This document shows positions 44,086 through 52,392 of a DNA stretch of 57,496 bases, piece by piece. The stretch lies in assembly GCF_022760835.1 (NCBI RefSeq), contig NZ_JAKTNQ010000015.1:1-57496 (forward strand). The letters run 5' to 3'. Numbering within the stretch: position 1 is the stretch's first letter; each line of letters begins with the position of its first letter. This DNA comes from Thermus altitudinis. GTDB taxonomy: Bacteria; Deinococcota; Deinococci; Deinococcales; Thermaceae. Both the position numbers and the translations under genes were made by a program. A model generated the notes under the pieces. The model was not told the origin of the DNA, did not search any database, and saw only the letters and a list, made by a program, of their open reading frames with translations.

Positions 44086-45246
44086 TTACTCCGAGCAATG
44101 ACCAGGGCCTATGAGGCCGTTGTTGTAGCTATCCAGGGTAGCGGCGTAGCCCTTGGCCTGGTTGGAGGTGGCCTTGTCCAGGGAATCGCTCGGCTTGTAA
44201 CTGTTGAAGAAGCTTTCCGCCCAGGCCATAGCCGCATCCACAGCAAGGGTGGTGGAGGCCCCGTTGAGGATGTTCAGCTTGGCGGCGATGTACTGGTGGG
44301 CCAGGATGTAGTAGGCGTTCCCCTTGGGAGAGGTCCAAAGAACCTGGTAATAGCTTTGGCCGGACAGGAAGAAGGGGGTGCCCTCACCTATCTTGGCCCA
44401 GGTGTTGTCGTAGGGGGCGGGACCGTAGGTGGAATGGGTCTTCCAATAGCCCTGGGTAAGGGTACAGCTTCCGGCGCAGGGAACGCTAACGTTAAGGGAG
44501 GCCGAGGCGGAGCCTTGAGTCTGGGTGGTGTTGGTGGTGAAGGTGGCGGTGTTGTCCACCTGGTACTCCCCGCAGGCGTCAAACTTAACCCAACGCTCAA
44601 AGAAGTAGGTCTGGGAGATGACGCCCTCGGGAGAGATGCCGCTAATGGCGCTGACCGGCGTGGCTGAAGGGTCGCTTACGGTGACGCTACCATCCACCAC
44701 CGCGCTGGGCGTGGTAAAAGCGAAGCTGGCCTGGCCTGAGGCGGTGCCGCTTTCCCCGCCGCCGCTCCAACTCACCGTGGCGGTGTTGGTGCGGCTTTGC
44801 CCGTTGGGCAGGTTTTGGCTGTAGGTGCAGCTTAGGGCTTGGCCTGCGGGTAGGGTGTAGGGGAAGGTGACCCCACAGTTGAGGGCGAGGCTTTCTCCTG
44901 TGGAAAGGGTATCGCTGAGGGTTTGCAAGGTGACGTCCACCCCGCCCGTGTTCCTTATGGTGACCGTCCCCTTCACCTTGAAGTCCGAGTCCGTAGGGGT
45001 GCCCACCAGGGAGACCGCGTACTTGACCAGGTAGGACTGCCCTGGAGCCAGGGTAAGGGCTCCGCCTGCTGGATCCGTCACCTTCTTCTCAATGGTCCAG
45101 CGGTAGGTGCGCTTGAACTCGGGTACCGCCGTTTTTTCCACGGTCACCGAGGCGCCAACGGCCACCTGGGGCTTTACGCCTTGGGGAGCCTGGGAGCAGG
45201 CGCCAAGGAGCCCTACTGCTAAAAGAACCGCGTACCAATGCCGCAT
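44086..45246 (-). CDS. Lipoprotein with conserved-repeat domain and GYWKTH C-terminus
   Basis: 386 residues from the ATG at 45246 (AAAGGAG precedes it; a GTG at 45255 would overlap that site). Lipobox VGLLGAC places the lipidated Cys at 17. The mature part has DUF11-like Ig domains (~25-160 with APGQSYLVKYAVSLVGTPTD and SGGGESGTASGQASFAF; ~165-265) and a C-terminal domain starting CTLTQGYWKTHSTYGPAPYD near 270 and ending GLIGPGHCSE. That Cys-GYWKTH block is seen in exported proteins of several phyla, function unknown. It lies 31 bases after the usher-like gene and is probably a surface component of the system. Confidence 0.75.
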   Translation of the reverse strand: MRHWYAVLLAVGLLGACSQAPQGVKPQVAVGASVTVEKTAVPEFKRTYRWTIEKKVTDPAGGALTLAPGQSYLVKYAVSLVGTPTDSDFKVKGTVTIRNTGGVDVTLQTLSDTLSTGESLALNCGVTFPYTLPAGQALSCTYSQNLPNGQSRTNTATVSWSGGGESGTASGQASFAFTTPSAVVDGSVTVSDPSATPVSAISGISPEGVISQTYFFERWVKFDACGEYQVDNTATFTTNTTQTQGSASASLNVSVPCAGSCTLTQGYWKTHSTYGPAPYDNTWAKIGEGTPFFLSGQSYYQVLWTSPKGNAYYILAHQYIAAKLNILNGASTTLAVDAAMAWAESFFNSYKPSDSLDKATSNQAKGYAATLDSYNNGLIGPGHCSE

Positions 45247-45276
45247 ACTAACCACTCCTTTCCGAATCCTTCTACT

Positions 45277-48200
45277 TCAATGGCTTGCGCTTTCCGAAGG
45301 GATGGCCAGGCCCACCTCACCCAGCCCTTCTCCATCGGCCAGCACCAAAAGGGTGTGGTGACCAGGGTCTAAGGGTACCTCCCCGGTCCAGGTGTAGCCA
45401 TCCTCGCTCTTTAAGGCGAAGCTTTGGCTTTTATTCGTGAGGGCTACTTGGTTAGCCCGGAAGCGAAGGGTGATCGTTACCTTAGGACCCTCCAGGGAAC
45501 TGGGGCTATAGAGGGAGCCAGGCACCACCTGAAGAAACAAGGGGGCTTCAACTTCCTCCTGCCCCTTGGCCCTAACGGTCAGGGTATGAAACCCGGGGGA
45601 TAAGGGCAAGCGGATCCGGGTGGCGTAGTAGTTGCCCTCCTGGTGGGCCAAGGCCACCGGCCCTGAGGGCAGGTCCAGGAAGACCTGCTGGGCTTCGCCT
45701 TGGACCAGGGCCTTGATCTCCACCTCGGCCCCGGCGATGGGGGTGGAAGGATCGGCGGTGGCCACCAGGCTCAGGCGGTCTGCGGTGTAGGTTACCTCCA
45801 CCTCCCGCCTGGGGGGTTTGGCCACCACTTGGATGGCTTTAGGAGGTGCGCTAGGGTCCACCTGAACCTGGGTAGCTTCCCCTTTTCGGTAGCCCTCAGG
45901 CAGGTAGCGGGCATCGGGATAGACCCGGTATTCCCCGCGGAAAAGCCCGCTGATAAGGGCGCGCCCATTGGCGTCGGCCCGGGTACACCGCTGCACCAGT
46001 CCTTCGGCGCAAACCCCGGCGAAGGCCAGGCCCTTTTCGCTATCCCCGTCCAGCACCTGGACGGCTAAGGTGGTGGCGGGGGCGAAGGGTAGGTCTTTGT
46101 CCACCCGGGTGTTTATGGCTACCTGGATGCGTTCCTCCCCCAGTAGGGCCAAGGTGGCGGGAAGGTTGCCGAAGTAGAGGACGCCTTCCCCGGCAGCGGT
46201 GAAAAGACGGTAGTGGCCCTCGGCGTCGGTGGTTTCACAGGTCTTTCCTAGGCAGACCTTTAACCCGGCCAAGGGAGCCTCGCCTGGATCCAGCCGCCCG
46301 TTCAGGTTTTCATCTCGGAAGGCCCGGCCCACGATCTCGCCCCCCTTGCGGCCGCCGAAGAGGTCCACCACCTCTTTGGGGGTGGTGAAGGTGAGGGTTT
46401 GGGTGTAGGCCAGGTTGAGGCCAAAGGCGTGGCGGGCTTCCCCACCTTGCAGAATGAGGGTATAGGAGGCTCCCAAGGAGAGACCGGGCTGCAAAAAGTT
46501 CCGCTGGGCAAGGGAAAGGCCAAAGCGCTGGCTTAAACCCTCTTCTAGGCGATGCTCGTAAGAGAGGCGGCTTTGCAGGCTTCCAGGCCAGAGCTGGTTC
46601 CAGGCGGCCCCGTAAAGGGTGAGGTCCTTGTTCGTGCCCCGCTTGGTCAGATACTGCCCCTCGAGGCTCCCTCCCTCCAGGGCCAGCCGGAGGATTACGC
46701 CCCCTTCCAAAAGGGGATCCTCTTGAAAGAGGTAGCGGAAATATCCGGACAGGCTGAGGTCGCGGGTGCCCAGGGTAAGGCTGGCCTGGTAGGTTTGGTT
46801 CTCCGGCGCCTCTCCGGAAAGCCGCCGATGTAGGCCGTAGCCTAGGCTTAGGCTTCCGCTGTACACCCCGGGTTCGCCAAAGGCGGTGCTGAGGCTGGGG
46901 GCCAGGCCATACCCCCGGCTTTCCCCTTGTTGCCGGTAGCTTCCCGTGAGGCTCACAAAGGCCCCGGCCGCCGCCTGGGCATAAAGGGTGAGCTGGTTTT
47001 GCCAAAGCCCCTGGCTGGGCCCCAGCTGGAGGCTGGTGCTTCCGCGAAGGCCCAAAGGGTAAAGGCTCCGCGTGCCTCCCGCCAGCCCCAGGGTGTGGAG
47101 GCCCCCAAGGGGCACGCCGCCATAGCTTTGCACCAGTTCCAGGTCTTGGGTCTGCCAGGTGAGGCTTTGGCTCAGGCCAAAGGAGAGGCGGTAGGCCTCC
47201 CCAGTCTGGCCGCTGAGGTCGGTGCCCAGGCCCAGGCTAAGGCCCCCTTCCAGGGGCAGGCGGTAGCGCAGGCTAAGGTTGTCCTGGCGGCCTGTAGGGG
47301 CGGTTTGCGTGGAGAGGGCTCCTTGCAAGTCTAGGCTTTTATCCAGGCTCACCGCGCTGGCCCGAAGGCCTAGGGCTCCTTGGCGATAGGTGCCCTCGAG
47401 GCTCACCCGGGCTGGATCCAGGCGGAAGGTGCTTGCCAGGCCGAAACTCCCTTGTCCCCCCTGGGCCCGGGCCTCCCAGCCTTCCCCCTTAAGGCTTAGC
47501 GTCAGGGTCTGGGGTGGGCGCCAGGGGTCTTGCAGGTCCCCGGTAAAGGGGCCCGTGCCGGCAGTGGCGGTCACGTAGTCCGAAAGGGCCCCGCTTAAGC
47601 TGGGTAAGAGGAGGTAGCTCACCTGGCCCCGGAGCTGGCCACGCTCCAAAGAAGCCCCCAGGCTTAAGGCCAGGCCCAGGCCCACGGTAAGTTCAGGGTC
47701 CCGCCCCCTGGGGCCGCTGGCGGTTAGGGGGTCCTTGAAGAGCACGATGACCCCAGCCTCCTTTCGGGCCCCGGGCTGGGTTTTGGGAGTGGCTCTAAGC
47801 TTCATGTAGAAGCGGTAGCCGGCGGAAATCTGCCCCTTAGGGGCCACCAGGACCCTTACCACACCCGTCTCCCCGGGGGCCAGGCTCAGGCCCGACGGGT
47901 TTAGGAATACCTGGAACATGGCGGCTTCCGCCTCTAGGAACACTTCTTCCCCTTGGTTAGAACGGTTGCTGACGTAAACCGGGAACTCAAAGGGCCCTCC
48001 CAGGTCGGCCTCGAGGATGGTGGGGGCGGCCAGGGCCAGTTGGATCAGGGGTAACACCTTTAGCACCACCTCGGTCCTGGCGATCTCCCTTTCTCCTTCA
48101 AAGGCCACCACCTGGGCTTTCCCCTGGGTGCCTGCGGGTAAAGGGGGTACCCGGAGGGTGAAGCTTAGGGTTTCCTCCTGGCCCTCCAACACCGCTTGCC

Positions 48201-48390
48201 TTTCTTGGGAAAGGGCTTGCCAGCCCTCCGGAGGAAAGAGGCGGAAGCGAACCGGCCCTCTTCCTTCCACCCTAAGGCTTAGGGTGAGGTAGTCCCCCGG
48301 GACACCGGCAAGGCTCGGAGAGGGAAGGAAGCGCACCTGGCCCCAGGCCAGGCCCAGGAGGAGGGGGAAAAGGGCCAGAAAACGTCTCAT
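45277..48390 (-). CDS. Large outer-membrane usher-like protein with SdrB-like domain
   Basis: 1037 residues. Signal peptide 1-17 (MRRFLALFPLLLGLAWG). Residues ~20-230 form Ig-like beta domains (FRLFPPEGWQALSQ, VLVAPKGQISAGYRFYMKL). Residues ~235-685 are alternating strand-rich segments (YRLSFGLSQSLTWQTQDLEL, QASLTLGTRDLSLSGYFRYL, HAFGLNLAYTQTLTFTTPKE) consistent with a large beta-barrel. An SdrB/Cna-B-like domain follows (GRAFRDENLNGRLDPGEAPL near 690), then more beta domains. Size, barrel and position after a PapD-like gene suggest a fimbrial usher-like secretion channel; an adhesin is the alternative. The start is one base past the preceding stop. Confidence 0.65.
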   Translation of the reverse strand: MRRFLALFPLLLGLAWGQVRFLPSPSLAGVPGDYLTLSLRVEGRGPVRFRLFPPEGWQALSQERQAVLEGQEETLSFTLRVPPLPAGTQGKAQVVAFEGEREIARTEVVLKVLPLIQLALAAPTILEADLGGPFEFPVYVSNRSNQGEEVFLEAEAAMFQVFLNPSGLSLAPGETGVVRVLVAPKGQISAGYRFYMKLRATPKTQPGARKEAGVIVLFKDPLTASGPRGRDPELTVGLGLALSLGASLERGQLRGQVSYLLLPSLSGALSDYVTATAGTGPFTGDLQDPWRPPQTLTLSLKGEGWEARAQGGQGSFGLASTFRLDPARVSLEGTYRQGALGLRASAVSLDKSLDLQGALSTQTAPTGRQDNLSLRYRLPLEGGLSLGLGTDLSGQTGEAYRLSFGLSQSLTWQTQDLELVQSYGGVPLGGLHTLGLAGGTRSLYPLGLRGSTSLQLGPSQGLWQNQLTLYAQAAAGAFVSLTGSYRQQGESRGYGLAPSLSTAFGEPGVYSGSLSLGYGLHRRLSGEAPENQTYQASLTLGTRDLSLSGYFRYLFQEDPLLEGGVILRLALEGGSLEGQYLTKRGTNKDLTLYGAAWNQLWPGSLQSRLSYEHRLEEGLSQRFGLSLAQRNFLQPGLSLGASYTLILQGGEARHAFGLNLAYTQTLTFTTPKEVVDLFGGRKGGEIVGRAFRDENLNGRLDPGEAPLAGLKVCLGKTCETTDAEGHYRLFTAAGEGVLYFGNLPATLALLGEERIQVAINTRVDKDLPFAPATTLAVQVLDGDSEKGLAFAGVCAEGLVQRCTRADANGRALISGLFRGEYRVYPDARYLPEGYRKGEATQVQVDPSAPPKAIQVVAKPPRREVEVTYTADRLSLVATADPSTPIAGAEVEIKALVQGEAQQVFLDLPSGPVALAHQEGNYYATRIRLPLSPGFHTLTVRAKGQEEVEAPLFLQVVPGSLYSPSSLEGPKVTITLRFRANQVALTNKSQSFALKSEDGYTWTGEVPLDPGHHTLLVLADGEGLGEVGLAIPSESASH

Positions 48391-48391
48391 C

Positions 48392-48880
48392 TCAAGGCTG
48401 CCTCAAAGCGGTGACCAGGGCCTGGACCACGTAGCTCCCCGCCCGCTCGTTGCCCAAAAGCTCTAGGGCAAACTCCAGGCGGATTTCCAACCAGTCCCCG
48501 GTAGGGCCCGATTGGGTGTAGATGATCTGCGGGGTACCGTCGGCCCTTAGCCAAAGCCCCCCGTTTACCCGGTAGAGGACTTGTTTAGCGGGTAGAAGCA
48601 AAACTCCGTTTGGGTCCTTCAGATCAGGTATCTGGAGAAGTAGGCTCCACACCCCGGGGGCGTTGGAAAAGACCTGGACCGGTAGAATACCCCCTTCCAG
48701 GTTGCTGGCGGGGTAGGTGGCTGGAAAGGCCTTGGGGGGGTAATCCTGAAGCTCAAAGGCGATCTGGGTGGTGGGGGTGCGGAGGGCGATGGTTTCGGGG
48801 ATCAGGGTCTGGACGATCCAGGTGGCCTGGGCCAGGGCCGGGGCCAGGAACAGGACCATGGCGGTTAACCAAGTTCTCAT
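48392..48880 (-). CDS. Small exported subunit-like protein
   Basis: 162 residues. Signal peptide 1-17 (MRTWLTAMVLFLAPALA). The mature part is strand-rich without Cys: TTQIAFELQDYPPKAFPATY, LPVQVFSNAPGVWSLLLQI, and a C-terminal strand pair LEIRLEFALELLGNERAGSY then VVQALVTAL. The final alternating hydrophobic strand resembles that of fimbrial subunits, which donor-strand exchange would complete. It overlaps the chaperone gene by four bases (ATGA) and precedes the usher-like gene by one base, so expression is tightly coupled. Confidence 0.7.
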   Translation of the reverse strand: MRTWLTAMVLFLAPALAQATWIVQTLIPETIALRTPTTQIAFELQDYPPKAFPATYPASNLEGGILPVQVFSNAPGVWSLLLQIPDLKDPNGVLLLPAKQVLYRVNGGLWLRADGTPQIIYTQSGPTGDWLEIRLEFALELLGNERAGSYVVQALVTALRQP

Positions 48881-49719
48881 GGGGTGCCTCCTTTTTCCCC
48901 TTCTTCGCTGGGGGGCGCGGGGGGTGCGGCCAGGGGGGTGCGCAGGGCGAAGGGCAGATCGGCGGCCACGTCCTTCCCGGGATCGCCGTAGTTAAGGATG
49001 GCCAAGGCGGTGTAGCTTCCCACGGGTAGAGGACCCACCAGGATTACAGGGAGGATGCGTACCTGGCCTGGAAGGACCACCACCTCCTCTATCTCCACCT
49101 CCGCCGCCTTCCGTCCCGCCGCGTCCCGGACTTCAAAGCGTCCGGAGAGTTTTTGGGCGGTGTTGCCGGTGTTTTGGTACTGGATGGCAAAGCGATAAGG
49201 GTCCTTGGGGGACTGGGGAGGGCTAGGTACGATGCCGGTGATGCGCCCGCCGGTTTTCAGAGGGGGTATGTTCACATAGAAGACATGGGCCATGCGTACC
49301 CGGAAGGTGGCCAAGGGTACCCCTGGGGGCGGGTTGGGGTCTTCGGATTCCAGAAAGAGGATGCCCCAGTGGGTGCCAGGTGGGGCCTCTTTGGGCACGG
49401 TGAGGGTATAGGTGAGGGGGCGGTTTTGCTTGGGTTCCAGCAGGAACTCCGCCGGGGAGAAGGTGGCCCAAGAGCTTGCGCTTTCCTTTAGGGAGCCCGT
49501 GGGCAGGAACTGGATCTTTCCCATGGGATCGTAGGTCCAGTCCCCCAGGCTGGCCCGGACCCGCACCGGGCGGGTACCCACGTTGTAGACGGTAAGGGTT
49601 TGGGTAAGGGTTTCTCCCGGTTTGGCCTCCTTGAGGAGGACGGGGGGTTCCACGCCTAGGGTGCTCTGGGCCAGGGCGCCGAGGGCCAGGCTTAGGAGGA
49701 AGGGAAAGATTCGCTTCAT
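48877..49719 (-). CDS. PapD-like periplasmic chaperone
   Basis: 280 residues. Signal peptide 1-17 (MKRIFPFLLSLALGALA). Two Ig-like halves: ~20-145 with LTQTLTVYNVGTRPVRVRAS, SPAEFLLEPKQNRPLTYTLT and VPKEAPPGTHWGILFLESED, and ~155-260 with FAIQYQNTGNTAQKLSGRFE. The segment of strand F1-G1 preceded by a PxEfxLxPxQxxxxTyTxxVP pattern is that of PapD/FimC chaperones, which cap fibre subunits in the periplasm. The Pro-rich tail (APPAPPSEEGEKGG) is extra. A hairpin separates it from the pilin-like gene, and it overlaps the small subunit gene by four bases. Confidence 0.75.
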   Translation of the reverse strand: MKRIFPFLLSLALGALAQSTLGVEPPVLLKEAKPGETLTQTLTVYNVGTRPVRVRASLGDWTYDPMGKIQFLPTGSLKESASSWATFSPAEFLLEPKQNRPLTYTLTVPKEAPPGTHWGILFLESEDPNPPPGVPLATFRVRMAHVFYVNIPPLKTGGRITGIVPSPPQSPKDPYRFAIQYQNTGNTAQKLSGRFEVRDAAGRKAAEVEIEEVVVLPGQVRILPVILVGPLPVGSYTALAILNYGDPGKDVAADLPFALRTPLAAPPAPPSEEGEKGGTP

Positions 49720-49735
49720 GGTTCACCCATAGGGT

Positions 49736-49763
49736 GAAGGCCTGGCCCTAGGGCCAGGCCTTC
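49736..49763 (-). repeat. 13-bp hairpin between pilin-like and chaperone genes
   Basis: GAAGGCCTGGCCC and GGGCCAGGCCTTC are perfectly complementary with a two-base loop. It follows the pilin-like stop on the minus strand without a T tract, so it may stop part of the transcripts or protect the 3' end of the pilin mRNA. Confidence 0.65.
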
Positions 49764-49771
49764 GGGTTCGC

Positions 49772-50605
49772 TTACCAAGCCGTGGTCGCTAAGGTGTAGG
49801 TAAGGTTCGCGGTGCTCTTGCCCCAGAGGTCGCTGTTGACCTTGACGGCCACCACCACCAGGTCATCCAGCCAGCTCTTGTATCCGCACCGCTCGGGGTT
49901 GTTGCCGGAGCGGGTTCCCGTGGGACCGGCCTGCAGGGTGCGGGGTACCAGTTCCAGGTTGGCCCCGTTGGGAAGCTCGTAAAGCCCCGTAGCCGCGCCG
50001 AAGGTATCGCAGGGGTTATCCTGGATGTAAAGGTGCTGGATCCCTTGGGCGCCTTCGGGGTCGTTGCGGTTCACGGTCAGGTGCCACTGCTTCCCGTTGG
50101 AGAACTTCTGCAGGATGAAGGTGCGGTAGCAGACGAAGTAGTTCTTGCTGCCAGGGACGAGTTCCCCGTTATTATCCAGCTTGATGGGGGGATAAGCGGT
50201 CACCGCACCGCCGCCGTTGATGGTGATGTTGGGCCACTGGGCCACCCCGTAGCTGGTGCCCAAGGGGAGGGTCTGCACCTGGTTGTAGAAGTTATTTCCC
50301 AGTTGGGTCTTCCTATCCTGGTCGGAAAGCCCATAGACGCAGACCATCTGCCCGCCGAAGTCCGGGGTGGAGTTGGGCCAGCTGGCCCCGTCCAACCCCG
50401 TCAGGTCAAAGGTCAGGGTGGTCACGTCCAGGTGCAGGGCCGTGGCCTTGGGCAGGATGAGCTCGATGGTCTGGTTCACGGAGGCCGAGTCCGCGCCCTT
50501 GGCGTAGGCGTCAGGGCCGTTGCCCTTGGTGGGAGCCACCGTGGGGGCCTGGGCCAGGGCCAGGGGTGCTAGAGCCAATACTGCTACCAAAATGCCTTTG
50601 CGCAT
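49772..50605 (-). CDS. Secreted pilin-like major subunit
   Basis: 277 residues. Signal peptide 1-18 (MRKGILVAVLALAPLALA). The mature protein starts with a Thr/Ala-rich tail that could be the donor strand (TVAPTKGNGPDAYAKGADSA), then SVNQTIELILPKATALHLDV and TTLTFDLTGLDG beta strands. Four Cys (QMVCVYG, YFVCYRT, DNPCDTF, ERCGYKS) could form two disulfides. It ends VVVAVKVNSDLWGKSTANLT then YTL, a typical final subunit strand. First gene of the operon; GGAGGG precedes the ATG. The hairpin after it fits high expression of the main fibre subunit. Family assignment is inference. Confidence 0.7.
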   Translation of the reverse strand: MRKGILVAVLALAPLALAQAPTVAPTKGNGPDAYAKGADSASVNQTIELILPKATALHLDVTTLTFDLTGLDGASWPNSTPDFGGQMVCVYGLSDQDRKTQLGNNFYNQVQTLPLGTSYGVAQWPNITINGGGAVTAYPPIKLDNNGELVPGSKNYFVCYRTFILQKFSNGKQWHLTVNRNDPEGAQGIQHLYIQDNPCDTFGAATGLYELPNGANLELVPRTLQAGPTGTRSGNNPERCGYKSWLDDLVVVAVKVNSDLWGKSTANLTYTLATTAW

Positions 50606-50655
50606 ATATCCCTCCGAATCTGCCCCTCGAGGTGGTGGCCTCTCAGGACGCCCTC

Positions 50656-50661
50656 ACGGTA
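50656..50661 (-). promoter_or_regulatory. Candidate -10 box of the fibre operon
   Basis: Minus-strand TACCGT lies ten bases after the nearer GGTAACG repeat, close to the spacing seen between SARP sites and -10 boxes. Confidence 0.3.
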
Positions 50662-50671
50662 CCGAAGGGGG

Positions 50672-50755
50672 CGTTACCTGGACGTTACCGGTTGAAAGGG
50701 CTTCTCCTAGCGGGAAAGGGGGAGTTGTGCTAGGGTAAAGGAGAGGCAGGTAACG
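50672..50755. promoter_or_regulatory. CGTTACC repeats: candidate operator for the SARP-like regulator
   Basis: CGTTACCTG (50672-50680) is followed by CGTTACCG (50683-50690), a direct repeat with 11-bp spacing. An inverted copy CAGGTAACG lies at 50747-50755, just before the TTG of the regulator. The 9-bp inverted pair is perfect. SARP-family regulators bind direct repeats 11 bp apart, so this is a likely binding site controlling both the fibre operon and the regulator itself. Confidence 0.55.
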
Positions 50756-50757
50756 GT

Positions 50758-52392
50758 TTGAAACGGCCACTTAACGATCCCCTTTACGTTCTTTTCCTTT
50801 ACGGGCCGGCGAAGCTGGTTTCCCCTCAGGGCACCGAGGTCCGCCTTTCCCGTAAGGGCCTGGTCCTGCTCTACTACCTGGCGCTCGAGGGGCCCACCTC
50901 GAGGGTGCGCCTGGCGGACCTGCTCTATCGGCATGGGGCAGGCCTGCAAAACCTTCGGGTAGAGCTTTTCCGCTTGAATCAGGCCTTGGGGCGGAAGGTG
51001 TTTCCTGGCGGGCAGGATCCCTTGGCCTTGCCTTCCTGGATTCGCCTGGAAGTCCAGGGGCCAGGAGAGGCCTTGGGGGGTTTGGAGGAGGTTGGCGACC
51101 TGGAGGAGTGGGTTGTAGAGGTCCGGGCCCGTTACCAGGATGCCGTCAGCGGTTATTCTCGCGGGGAGCTTCTTTCAGAGTTAGCGTCCCTACGCCCTCC
51201 CTTTCTCTTAGTCCTGCGTGGACGCTTGGGCGCGGGCCAGAGGGAGCTAGCCCGGGAGCTGGCCCGGGTCCTGGGGCTTTCCTTCCACGAAATCTTCCGT
51301 CCCGAGGGCTTGGTTTACCTGGAGCCACCCTATTCCCAAGCTTCCCTGAGGGAAGCCCTTCGGTCCAAGGCCTTTTTGGTCGTGAGGCTGGACCCTGGGG
51401 AGGAACCCAAGTTCTTCCTGGAACTGAGGGCCCATTACCCGGCGGAGCGGATCCGGGTGGTGGACCTGGGGCCCATCAGCTGGCCCGAGGCGAGAAAGGG
51501 CCCGTTGGCCCAGATTCCTTTTCAGGAGGCCGCTCGGGCCTATTTCGGGGCTGGGGGGCAGCCGGAATGGATGCCCGAGTGGCTTTCCTGCTCCGCCCTT
51601 CCCCAAAGGCCCTTGGCCCAGCTGCGCTTGCAGATGTGTTACTTGAGCGAGGCGGCCCGCCTGGCCCTGGAGCGGCTTTCGGTAACCCAGGGGGCTATTC
51701 CCGAAGAGGTTTTGGACGCCTTGGGTGCCTTGCCCTACATAGAGGAGCTGGAGCGGAAGGGATGGCTGGTTTACCGGGATGGGTACCGTTTCGCCAGCGG
51801 GGTGGAGCAGCGCCTTCTTTACCTTAGCCTTCCTCCAGGGCGGCGAAGGGAACTCCATGAGCGGGCGGCCACAGCCTTGATGCTGGCGGGAAAGCGGCAG
51901 AAGGAGGCCTGGCATCGCAGGGCCTTGGGGGAACGGGTGCCAGTTCCTTGGGCGGGGGGCCTCGAGGAGGCGGCCTCCCAGGTTCCTGGGGGATGGTATT
52001 GGAGGCCAGAGGCCTGCGACCCTGGGCGGGAACAGGCCCTTCTGCCAGGGGATAGGGAGGGGGTTTTCCTTACGGAAAAGGGTTTTGGCGTCACCTTGCT
52101 GGAGCCGGAAAGCGAGGCCCTTCTGGCCTTGGCGGCGTTGGAGGAGGAACTCCTTTTGAGGATCCTGGGGGAGGCCTATACCCCGGAGGAGGGTTTCGGC
52201 CTTTTCCTGGAGGTGATTAACGCGGGGCAAAAAGCCTACCTCCGGTTAGACCGGGATTTGGATTACCGGTTGTGGGTGGGACCAGGTCCTTTGCGCCTGC
52301 GCTTCTGGGGACAGGGGGTGGCGGAGTTCGCCTTGCAGGCCCATAGACCCCGGCCAGGTAGAGGGCAGGCCTACCGGCTAGCGGCGGAGTAA
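50758..52392 (+). CDS. SARP/AfsR-like transcriptional regulator
   Basis: 544 residues, TTG start (no better start nearby; GGCAGG precedes it). Residues ~10-75 look like an OmpR-type winged helix as in SARP regulators: VLFLYGPAKLVSPQGTEVRL, SRKGLVLLYYLALEGPTSRV and LLYRHGAGLQNLRVELFRLN. A BTAD-like stretch follows, then an ATPase-like region (~145-250) where the P-loop reads LRGRLGAGQREL, lacking the Lys of a Walker A. The rest is helical with Leu-rich repeats. It is divergent from the fibre operon and most likely its activator. Confidence 0.7.
   Translation: MKRPLNDPLYVLFLYGPAKLVSPQGTEVRLSRKGLVLLYYLALEGPTSRVRLADLLYRHGAGLQNLRVELFRLNQALGRKVFPGGQDPLALPSWIRLEVQGPGEALGGLEEVGDLEEWVVEVRARYQDAVSGYSRGELLSELASLRPPFLLVLRGRLGAGQRELARELARVLGLSFHEIFRPEGLVYLEPPYSQASLREALRSKAFLVVRLDPGEEPKFFLELRAHYPAERIRVVDLGPISWPEARKGPLAQIPFQEAARAYFGAGGQPEWMPEWLSCSALPQRPLAQLRLQMCYLSEAARLALERLSVTQGAIPEEVLDALGALPYIEELERKGWLVYRDGYRFASGVEQRLLYLSLPPGRRRELHERAATALMLAGKRQKEAWHRRALGERVPVPWAGGLEEAASQVPGGWYWRPEACDPGREQALLPGDREGVFLTEKGFGVTLLEPESEALLALAALEEELLLRILGEAYTPEEGFGLFLEVINAGQKAYLRLDRDLDYRLWVGPGPLRLRFWGQGVAEFALQAHRPRPGRGQAYRLAAE

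Noticed and set aside
49736-49763. Hairpin as a full intrinsic terminator splitting the fibre operon
   Set aside because: No T tract follows on the minus strand, and no promoter-like -10 was seen before the chaperone gene.
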